Shown: positions 1 to 9,254 of the stretch, piece after piece | Numbering within the stretch: position 1 is the first letter of the stretch | How the letters are laid out: the number at the start of each line of letters is the position of its first letter | Assembly (NCBI RefSeq): GCF_043641665.1 | Contig: NC_092195.1 | Location: 19,194,774 to 19,258,773, forward strand | Length of the DNA stretch: 64,000 bases | Direction: 5' to 3' | From: Enoplosus armatus | Lineage: Eukaryota; Chordata; Actinopteri; Centrarchiformes; Enoplosidae | Position numbers and translations under genes: made by a program | The notes under the pieces: generated by a model | What the model was told of the DNA's origin: nothing | The model's database searches: none | The model's input: only the letters and a program-made list of their open reading frames with translations

Positions 1-83
1 GATGTGATATCAGCTGATAACAGATGACTGGGCTGTGATCTCACTCTGGTTTACTGAAGTCTCTGTCTCTGTCTCTCTCTCAG

Positions 84-2716
84 GTGTCCACATTTTACAG
101 AGTCTGGTTGGTTGTGAGTGGGACGATGAGACTAATGAGATCAATGGTTATGATCAGTTTGGTTATGATGGAGAAGATTTCATAGCATTTGACCTGAAGA
201 CGCAGACATGGATCGCTCCAAAACGACAGGCTGAAATCACCAAACACAAGTGGGATAATAACAAAGCTTTAAACGCAGAGGAAAAGAACTACCACAACGA
301 GACTTGCATTGAGTGGCTGAAGAAGTATGTGGACTTTGGGAAGAGCTCTCTGCAGAGAACAGGTAGAATCACATGACCTGATGTAGTTTAAAGGACACGA
401 CAATGTTAATGTGCCTTCTTTGTTTCTAACCAACAGTAACATTACAATAAATATGAACCAACAAACAGAGACACACTTTGTTTCCACACATTTCTCTCTC
501 TCTCTCATGTTTTCTCCCACCTCTCTTCATCTCTCTGCCTCCCTCTCATTTCACCCTCACTCTCTCCCTCACATTTATCACCACTCTCTCCCTCCATCTT
601 CTCTCTTTCTCTCTGCTGTGTTTCTGTCTTAGTTTCTCTCTCTGTCTCTTACTCTGTCTTTCTCACACTCACTGTCCTCCTCCCCCCTGTCTAATCTACC
701 CCCCCCACCTCTCTTCATCTGTCTTTTCTTCCGCTCTGTCCCTCCCTTCTTCTCTCAGTTACACTTCAATGTGGTTTATTTGCATTGCATACATTTATAT
801 AGTGTGTGTGTGTGTGTTACTAAGGCGTTTAAAATACATTACATTAAACAGGAATGATAATATTAATATACCGTGAATCATAATAAAGAACCAAAAACTG
901 TGTCTCTCTTTACTCTCCAGAGCTTCCCTCAGTGTCTCTCCTCCAGAAGACTCCCTCCTCTCCAGTCAGCTGCCACGCTACAGGTTTCCACCCTAAAGGA
1001 GCTTCACTGTTCTGGAGGAAAGATGGAGAGGTGCTCCATGAGGACGTGGACCACGGAGAGATCCTCCCCAACAACGACGGAACCTTCCAGATGAGCGTTG
1101 ACCTGAAACTTTCATCAGTCACACCTGAAGACTGGAGGAGGTACGACTGTGTGTTTCAGCTCTCTGGTGTAGAGGACGACATCGTCACCGGACTGGACAA
1201 AGCAGCGATCAGGACCAACTGGGGAAAGACTGGAATCAGAAGTAATGAAGTTGAGAAACACACATTCATTTTACTGTAACAGTCCTGCAGTTCATGTGTT
1301 TTTATGTGTGTTAAAAGTTTTGTTTCCTCATATGGTTTTGTTGTCAGTTTTTTATATATAATTTTAATGTTAGATCAGTATTAAACCAATGCACCTCTGG
1401 ACCCTGACGAGGGAATCAGCAAATCCCTAAAAAGTTATTTTTCTTAACTTAAAGTCAGAGTTTTAAAGTGCTTTAAAGGAATTATTGTTGATCACTGCGA
1501 TCACTGTTGATTTTTTGGTTTCACGTTGTATTTAGAAATAAGCAGTTTTTATCACAATGTCAATTTAAAAAACCATATTACAAAGTGTGAGAGCTTTTTT
1601 TTCAGCCCTTGTGTGACATTTTAATGTGTAACCACAGTTCAGAGGTTACAGGCTCTGTATTGACTTAACTACTGGTCAGTTTTAGAAGACGAGATGGAAT
1701 TATTTAATAACTGGACGAACGTTTGTATCGATCAGTAATTCAGTCAGAATAAAGTTTATTGGCCACGTATGCTGACAGTCAAGAAGGAATTTGAATATGA
1801 TTGTCAGCAGCTCTCATTGTGCCAAAGACCAACATGTGGGACAGAAAGCAACGGAGACATGCAGCTAAACAAAGACAACAAAGCTAGACGAGGATAAACA
1901 AGCACAGATACAGTAATTATGTACAGACAAGTAGGGATAAAACCTGAAATGAACAACAACAGCAGGACAAACAAACATATAGTGTCTGTATACAGGATGG
2001 AGGTCTGGTTGGCAAATGGAGGTTCTTCTCCTCTGACCTGCTTCATCTGTACAGGTTGTGACTGTGTTTTGTTGTTTTCTGCTCAACAGAGACGGAGAGC
2101 GCTGACCCGACCGTCCCCATCATTGTTGCAGTGGTTGTTCTTGCGCTCGTCCTCGTCGCTGCCATTGGATTCGCCATTTATAAAAAGAAGAACGGTGAGA
2201 GACAAAAACAGAAACGCTGCGTTTCTGGTTTTTGATGTTTTGTCCAGATTGCAAAAAAAAAAAAGAAATTCCCAGCACACCGAAATCTGTTTGAACCAAC
2301 AGTGAGCGCTGTAAGGTTTCCACAGAGAGGTGACAGGAAAAGAAATAATGAAAGATCTAAACAAAAGGTTGAAGGGATTTATTTATCAGTCTGAGTGAGT
2401 AGAAGAGGGGATCATCACTGGAAAGAAGCTCTGCTATTTTCTACTGTAACAACAGAAATAATTTGTCTTTTCTTCTTATTTCAGCCAAGCGCCCTCCATC
2501 TCGTGAGTAAAACCTTTCTTCTGTTTTCTCTGACCTGACCTGATCAAAAATGTTTTCTGGATTTCCTGCTGAAGAACTTTTTCAGGGCTTTTTCCTGCAT
2601 TGTTAGCTGTTTGTAAAACACAGTGTTGGGTCAGAGCAGGATGTGGCTAACAGTGTGTTTCTGACCTTACAGCTGTCTCCGACCCGACTGTGGAGCAACA
2701 AATGCTTCCCAGTTAA
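84..2716 (+). CDS. MHC class I alpha chain, copy 1 (5' partial)
   Basis: Classical-type U-lineage MHC class I heavy chain that presents peptides at the cell surface with beta2-microglobulin. The window opens in intron 2, so signal peptide and alpha1 exons are missing. Exons: alpha2 84-362, alpha3 from 921, transmembrane 2090-2194, cytoplasmic 2485-2502 and 2673-2716 (TAA). Alpha2 shows the peptide-terminus anchors T143, K146, W147, Y159 and Y171 and the disulfide Cys pair (101/164). Alpha3 is an Ig C1 domain with its Cys pair. The transmembrane exon reads [20 protein letters not shown] followed by YKKKN. Two oddities: an N-E-T sequon at alpha2 residues 161-163, and loss of the exon 4 donor found in copy 3 (AAG-TTGAGA, not AAG-GTGAGA). 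The exon may end instead at 1241 on a weaker in-frame donor. Otherwise intact; functional status depends on that splice. Confidence 0.93.
490..765 (+). repeat. Pyrimidine-rich tract in class I intron 3 (copy 1)
   Basis: About 275 bases of almost pure C and T (CTCTCT, CCTCCC and TTTCTC runs) between the alpha2 and alpha3 exons. The same tract is at about 14395-14665 and 28080-28345 in copies 2 and 3. It produces long but meaningless Leu/Ser/Pro-rich reading frames. It lies well upstream of the alpha3 acceptor and is too long to be just a splice polypyrimidine tract. Confidence 0.85.
1740..2010 (-). repeat. Interspersed repeat, possible LINE 3' end (copy 1 intron 4)
   Basis: The block starting CAGTCAGAATAAAGTTTATT resembles a widespread teleost repeat ending in a 'TTTATTGGCCA' motif, which I recall as a non-LTR retrotransposon tail. 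It sits at the same place in intron 4 of all three class I copies (15641-15910 and 29414-29684), so it was inserted before the duplications. Family and boundaries are inferred, not searched. Confidence 0.5.
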
Positions 2717-4500
2717 ACTGCCTGAGGGACAAACACACCACCCTGCACACAGTGAGTTGCCTCATATGGAACATGGATTTCACACCTGTTGTTAAACAAA
2801 GCTGCTTGAAACTATGTGCAAAACAACCTTCTGAGACTTCTTTTTTATCCACTCTGAAACTTCTGTGACACATCGTAGTAAATCTTTGACTTTCAGTTGA
2901 TTTTCCACAACAAACTGTTTTTATATGAAATTGAATTTGACTTTTTCAGAGAAAGATGCTTTCAGAAACCTTCAGCAGGTCAGATAAAGTGTCATATTAA
3001 AAACTCGATTCATGAAAATGGTGTTGAACCAAATTAAAAGAAAGGATTGTGCTTCAAAAGCATAGAAGGTAAATACTTGGTTTAGGAAAGGTTAACACTT
3101 AAATGAGTGAATCATGAATATTTTAGGTCTAAATTATACTGTAAATATGTGACTTTGTGGGATTGAACTCTACAAACATTCATGGTATTTTCTTTTCTTT
3201 TTGTCTGTTTAGGTTTATGGATCGATTTTATCTGGAACAAGGAGCAGTGCCACCACATCCTCCTCCGTAAACTGGGAATTCATCAGTTGTTCATCATCAT
3301 AGCGTAGACTGACAGAACCAGGGTCAGGGATCTAGTAATAAATGCTTATTGATTGGAATACAAAGAAAACAAATCAGAAAAATGAGTTAACAAATATTTT
3401 ACAAACATCATCAAACAAATGTTGACGTTAAATTATTTTCATCGTTTAGTTTCGGACAATAAAAGTGGGATTTCCTCTGATAAAGTGTTTGTTTAAATGT
3501 TGGTAGATCAAATGAGGACGATTTATATTTATAAGTAAAACACGATCTTCCAAACGATGAAAGCGTCACGGCACTCTTCATACAGACGTTATGAAAGATT
3601 TGTGTGTTCATCATAGTTACAGTTTAACACTTCTGGTTTTGGGGCTTTCTGGTAAAATCAACTAGGATTGTAAATATACATATATTGACACACACACATC
3701 CACATCCATGCCTTCCCATTTACATATATATATACACTCATAGGGTCTGGTGATATGAAGATATATACCTTGAGATAACAGATATTGGCACCCAGTAGAG
3801 TTCTGTACACTATTTATACTGAGAAAGTCGTCCTTTGGTTCTCTGGTTGTATTCGATCACTGGGGTCAATACTGCAAATCAATCAGCAACATCCAAAAAC
3901 ATTCGACATAAATCGGACACCCTAAATTTCCTGTAAGTGTCAGTGTAAACGGTCTCTCTGTGTTACTCCTGGTGATAAACTCCACCTCTCCCCCAGTGCG
4001 CACTGGGATTGACTCCAGTCCCTCTGGATGGGTGGAGTTTTACATCGCTGTGATGAATTATCTTGATTTGCATGATGCATTGGACACATATTTCCATCTG
4101 GTTATTACTACATCTCTACATGCCCCCCATATGCACACACATACACAATATGTGTCGATATATATATATATATACATTTATTTTCCAGTTGTAAATAGTT
4201 TGCTTGTATATTTCTTTAAAACTGAAAAACAATTGATTCCGACCAGGAAGAAGCAAATAATATTTTATGTATTTGAGGTTTTTCTGAATAGATTGATCTG
4301 TTTTGAAACATGATTATATTTTAGCGTTTGGCTTTGATCCTAAAAGGGTTGTGGGAGAAATGTCCTTGTAAACATCTCCTGCTAGTATTTAGGGACACAC
4401 GGGACGTTTCCCCTCTTAGTTTTGTAAACATGAAGAAATTGAACAGCGGGTCAGGGTGACGTAGGTGAATGTTTTTTGTTTTGCTTTTCAATAAAGTCCC
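2717..4500 (+). other. 3' untranslated region of class I copy 1, with likely 3'UTR intron and polyA signals
   Basis: After the TAA at 2714-2716 there is a good donor (CACACA-GTGAGT) ending an exon at 2751, and an acceptor (TCTGTTTAG) starting one at 3213. The 3'UTR is therefore probably spliced. The stop is only 35 bases before that junction, short enough to avoid nonsense-mediated decay by the usual 50-55 base rule. AATAAA occurs at 3337-3342 and again at 4490-4495. The second signal and its surroundings are also kept in the diverged flank of copy 3 (31851), which suggests it is used. No other gene is seen. Confidence 0.6.
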
Positions 4501-5240
4501 AAATGTTCCAAATTTCTGTTTCTTTTTGTGATTCCACATATAAGCGTACAAATCTGTGACTGGAGCTACGATTATATGAATATTGAAGCTACATTTAGTA
4601 TTTTACTGTCCTTTGTACTGGAAACTTTGTGATCTTTAGTTTATTGAGTCGCCTGAAATGGTTCAATTTGTTCCCTGGCTGAAGAAACCCTGACTGAGCT
4701 AGTTTGTGGATGTGCTCCATGTTTTGATTATTGGCATCTTAACTTTGATTACTTCAGTTTTGGTCAATAGCTACTTTTGTGGTACGTTGCAGAGAAAGCA
4801 GAACGTGATTATTTTGACAGATTTTAATTTTAATTTCGTCTTTTTGTCTTGTTTAAAAGGTTTAATGATGTTCAGAAGACGGAAGCTTAGTTGTGCAACA
4901 TATTTGTGTTATTAGAGCTACAGCACACAGGAATGATAGTAATAATCAAAGCAAGATGTGCGGCGTTTCCGTTCATACGTTTGTCAGAATTCATATAACG
5001 TTGTTGAAGGTTGTGTCTGATTTTGACATAATTGCATGAGAGGGACTAAATGAATGGAGAAATATCTGCCTGGACACAGAAACACACCTCACCATTACTT
5101 TCCTTCAGTTCACTCACATCTGTCTCTCTCTGTTCCTTCCCTTCGTCTCTTTGTCTCTGTCTCCTGCTCTCTCCCCTCTTTCTTTACCTGTCTCACACTG
5201 ATCATCTTCTCTCTTCAAGTCAATGAGCCTCATTCTTTTT

Positions 5241-5282
5241 TCCTCCTCCTCCTCCTCCTCCTCCTCCTCCTCCTCCTCCTCC
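5241..5282. repeat. (TCC)14 microsatellite
   Basis: Fourteen uninterrupted TCC triplets. The paralogous site in the next unit (18988-19011) has eight. Confidence 0.95.
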
Positions 5283-7405
5283 AGATGCCCCCTCCCCTAC
5301 TTCCACACACTTTTTCAGGGAGCAGTGCAAAAACGTTCAAGTTACCTTTAATGAACTTTGTTTTATTTAATTCCTCCTACTTTGAATGCTTATATGTGTT
5401 TATCATGATGATTTCCTGAATTGTGATCAGATTTTAGAAAAGACTTCACATCACCAGCTCAGAGGAAGATATATAATCTATCACACTACTGACTCATTAT
5501 TAATCAGGGTTTTACATTGAGATGTTTCAGTAATAGAGGTTCTTCAGGGTCTAGTTAAACTACAAACACATATTACGTATATGTATACATATTATTACTC
5601 GTCAGTTTATTAAAGCTTTAGACGCTGCGGGAAAACATGGTTCTGTTTTTTTCTGGTTCTTCTGAAAGATAAAAATCACCTCGTCAGCTTGTAGACGATG
5701 ACTGTCTTTGTTCATTTAGTTAAAAATCTGTTTCCAAAATAGTAATGTAAATAGTTTTTGAAATGTAATAGTTGTCTTTTATTCACCGATCTTTAATTTG
5801 GCATTAAAATGATCACAGTCTCGATAACTGGTTTTTAATCTGACTTGTGTGCAACTGTCACCTCTACAGGTTTCTGACGGTGTGGAGTTTTAATTTAAAC
5901 CACACCAACATGAGTCAGCTGATGATGTCTTCATATATTAACGCCTGCTGAACATAAACAGCCTTCTGGTCTCTTGGTGCCATATTTAATATCGTTCACT
6001 CTTGTAGATAATTAAAATAATTATCAGACTAAAACGACATGTTGACCAAACTATATTAAAATACGCTGACAGCTCTCATGTTGTTCTGATATGAACCTCC
6101 ATCACTTCAGTATGCTGAGGACTCGGCTGGATCCAGTTAGACAACAGATTCATTACATGTTATAAACATTCAGTTTAGGTAATATATCTGTTTATGAAAA
6201 ACATTATATAACATGTTTGATCCGACCACAGTTCTCAAGTGTACTTTGGATTTCATAAATGGACGATAATTCATTCATTGTCAAATCTACGTCTGAAGAA
6301 ATCCTTCTTTTGAAATCCAGAGAAAAGACTCCTGGAATAAGGACTTAGAAAGAGAAAACATCAGGAGGAAGTTAACAGATAATGAGATAATGAAAACATG
6401 CTTTCACTTGATGAGAATAATCAAAATATCAAAAACATATCAGAACTTTTTTTTTTTAATGTAGTGACATAAAATTCAGAAGATATAGTTTTACATCAAA
6501 CTGATTGTCAGAAATATTGGACGTGAGGCTCAAGTTGAATTAATCAGTTATTTCAAGATATATGAAGGTGAAGTTCTCCACGAGTTGGACCTTCGTTGTA
6601 TCTGTCCTGCTGGGAATGCACTGGACTTATTTGAAATGAGCGCAGAAGGCGAAGAAGTCAGCAGGTTCAATTTCAAGGCATTTATTCTCTGTTCTTTCAG
6701 TCAGAGTCAGGTGTGGTTGAGTGCTTTCCTTTTCTACAAGTTGAAAGAAAGCATACGCACAAATTCAATCTGTCACATCATGAAGGAACCAAACCGCAGT
6801 TCATCAAGACATCCCTACTTCAACAGGTCATAATAATGTCAGAATGAACTAAAGAGATGAGATGTACAACTTTACAAGGACAAAGTAAACATGACTGAGG
6901 ATATAAAATACAATTCACTCCACACACTCAGGAGCGAAGGACAAAGAAGCAGCTCAACCAAAGTGGAAACAATAAATGAAGTCAGGGCACACCTGTGTCA
7001 GCTGCCTGATCAGCACACCTGGGGCTGCTTCCAGGGAGCGTGCTCCTGTTCCCCCCAATCCAGCAGTCAGGTGACCTCCACTTCCAACAGTATCATCTCT
7101 TGTATTTTAAAGTTTAAACACTTAAAATCCACAAACCCTCTGACGCGACACCGGAGTTCCCTGCGTACTGTTATGTCACGTACAGCACCTCTGAACTCTG
7201 AAATAGAGATGAGCTCCAGTCGTTGCAGCTGTTTGAGTGTTTACAAGAAGAGTTCATTGACAAGAAGCCGTTCATTAAAGTTTTTATGTGGTGAACTGGA
7301 CTTTGTTCTTCACTTAAAAGTGACACCGCTCAGATATCATGTGTAAATAAAATATAAAGCTGAAAATAATCTGGAGCTGTAAACTGTTTATTTGAATTTG
7401 AAATA

Positions 7406-7408
<3 letters not shown>

Positions 7409-7460
<52 letters not shown>
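7409..7460. repeat. (TG)26 microsatellite
   Basis: Uninterrupted TG dinucleotides. The paralogous tract at 21177-21216 has 20 units. Confidence 0.97.
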
Positions 7461-7461
<1 letters not shown>

Positions 7462-7818
7462 TTACTACAGTAAAGATTTGTAGAGATTACAGTTTTATTA
7501 CAGAATAAAGTGCTTCTGAAAACCCAGTTAAGCGTCATCTGTTCATTTGTTGGAGGTTCATAGTTGTTTCATAACACAAAAGGATTTTTCAGGAATTCAG
7601 CCAAATACTAAAACTAATACTAAATACATGTTTAATGGATTTTATTTCATTCTATTATTCTTCATTTGATGAATACATGTGACCAGAGTCATGGATTATC
7701 ATGATGCTCTGACAAATTGACTCCAACAGGAAGTGAAGTGACATCCTCAAAGGCAGATACATAATTCGTCCACGTGGGGGCGCTGTCACGCTGCTGACGT
7801 CTCTGTAAAGGTGAACTC

Positions 7819-8026
7819 AGTGATAAACTCAGGTATTGATCAGCAGTGGTAAACTCAGGTATTGATCAGCAGTGATAAACTCAGGTATTGATTAGCAGTG
7901 ATAAACTCAGGTATTGATCAGCAGTGGTAAACTCAGGTATTGATCAGCAGTGATAAACTCAGGTATTGATCAGCAGTGGTAAACTCAGGTACTGATCAGC
8001 AGTGGTAAACTCAGGTATTGATCAGC
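7819..8026. repeat. 26-bp minisatellite, eight units
   Basis: Eight head-to-tail 26-bp units, each starting AGTGRTAAACTCAGG and ending GATCAGC (one GATTAGC variant). Two main variants (GATAAAC and GGTAAAC) are interspersed. The next unit holds six copies at 21575-21730 with the same order of the first six variants, so the difference is loss or gain of two units at the right end. Confidence 0.97.
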
Positions 8027-8966
8027 AGTGAGCAGGAAGAGCCTTCGTCAACCAGAGTTCAAGCCTCAGTGTCGCGAATAATATAAATATCACATTTTCT
8101 AGATAACAGATGTGACACATATCGATTTGTTTGTGTAATAATGATGAATAATACTGTCTCAGCTGAAGTAGTGAGAACAAAAGATCTGAGGTTTTTCATT
8201 AAACATGAATTCTATAACCTTTTATAAAGTGCTTCAGAGACAATCAGTGAGGCTTGAAGCAGAGGAGAAACAGTGCCAAAGCAAGAGGAAAATGAAAAGC
8301 AGCGTCAGGTGTTCAAACATCAACAGAGGTGTTACATTTCTCTTGTTCAAGCAGTTCTCAGCGTACACAGCTCCACATCAGCTCAGAGGCGTTCAGCCTG
8401 GAGGACAGAGCTGACCTGATCTCATGTTTGTCTTTAAGAAGCTCTCGGACTCTCTTTCTGCTCTGCTTTCATTTATTTCCTTCTTGTTTTCATTTCAAAG
8501 TTTCAAACACTGAGGTAAAATATTACTTCATGGAAACTGTCTTGTGTTTGGTTTTATTGTCTGTCCTGAGAGCAGCTCTAATTTGTGCCAAGACCGGTTC
8601 TTAAACTAAATACCTGAGACATGAATACAACACCTTACTGGATATGGACTTCAAAAAGGATATAAGATGTTCCCCTCCATCCCATTTAATAACCAGATGT
8701 CGTGATAGCGCACAGATGTGTTTAAAATAACAGATAATAGCAGAACAACGCTGAGAAACTGTACTGCTGCACATCAGCTGCAGGTTTGAGCCGCTGGGGG
8801 CAGCACCTCACCACATTCACTCACTGTAACATCAATGAAAGCGCACTCGGATTTGTTGTTTGTTGTTGATATTTTGATCAGGACTGTTTTTCAAGCTGAG
8901 GGCAGAAACACAGAACAACAGAACAACAAGACACTTGTGCATCCCCACAAACTCCAGAGCATCTGA

Positions 8967-8990
8967 CCCCCCCCCCCCCCCCCCCCCCCC
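8967..8990. repeat. Poly-C tract (24) upstream of class I copy 2
   Basis: Twenty-four consecutive C, about 30 bases before the interferon-response-like element of copy 2. The paralogous tract upstream of copy 3 (around 22671) has only seven C. Confidence 0.95.
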
Positions 8991-9020
8991 ATCCTCTCAC
9001 ACAGGCTGAAAGCAGCGAAC

Positions 9021-9110
9021 TTTACTTTCACTTTCGTTCATAACCTCTGTGGCTCAGTTTTACCGAGTTATAAGTGACGTTGACGCTCAGCCTAAATTCC
9101 CATTGGCCTC
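9021..9110 (+). promoter_or_regulatory. Class I copy 2 proximal promoter: ISRE plus X2/Y-like boxes
   Basis: TTTCACTTTC at 9026-9035 is the reverse complement of GAAAGTGAAA, a perfect GAAANNGAAA interferon-stimulated response core. Downstream are TGACGTTGACGC (9075-9086), like the CREB/ATF-bound X2 box, and ATTGG (9102-9106), like the NF-Y-bound Y box. The order and spacing of about 15 bases fit the SXY module known from MHC class I promoters. No clear TATA box is seen before the ATG at 9255. Confidence 0.7.
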
Positions 9111-9254
9111 AGATGGAGGTGATGTCAGATCCTCTTCTTGTCTTACCCTCATATCGCCGCCGATGCTCGAGCTGGAGACACGCTGTCCGTCTCTCCGCAT
9201 CAACAGATATACAAGTCGTGAATCTATCGAAGGTCTTTGATTCAGCAGCTCACA

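Larger units (their letters stand above)
4501..8966. other. Spacer between class I copies 1 and 2, no gene recognised
   Basis: Holds a (TCC)n tract, a long (TG)n tract, a 26-bp minisatellite and AT-rich unique sequence. The stretch is repeated at about 18246-22670 with small indels. Open frames of 82 codons (6585) and 151 codons (6891) are preserved in both copies, but recent duplication explains this. They show no domain I know and no splice context. Confidence 0.7.

Noticed and set aside
478..876. Open frame of 132 codons rich in Leu, Ser and Pro within class I copy 1 intron 3
   Set aside because: It is a read-through of the C/T-rich intronic tract. Low-complexity composition, flanked by the alpha2 donor and alpha3 acceptor, and its end differs between copies by simple indels.
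6585..6833. Open frame of 82 codons kept in two spacer copies (also 20353-20601)
   Set aside because: Same reasoning; no signal peptide, motif or splice context. A retroelement LTR was considered for 6550-7350 but no terminal TG...CA repeats or primer-binding site could be shown.
6891..7346. Open frame of 151 codons kept in two spacer copies (also 20659-21114)
   Set aside because: The conservation is explained by recent duplication of the whole spacer. The translation shows no domain, and DNA identity is no higher than in surrounding non-coding sequence.
7819..8026. Minisatellite considered as a CRISPR array
   Set aside because: The 26-bp units are directly contiguous with no spacers, and the genome is a vertebrate.
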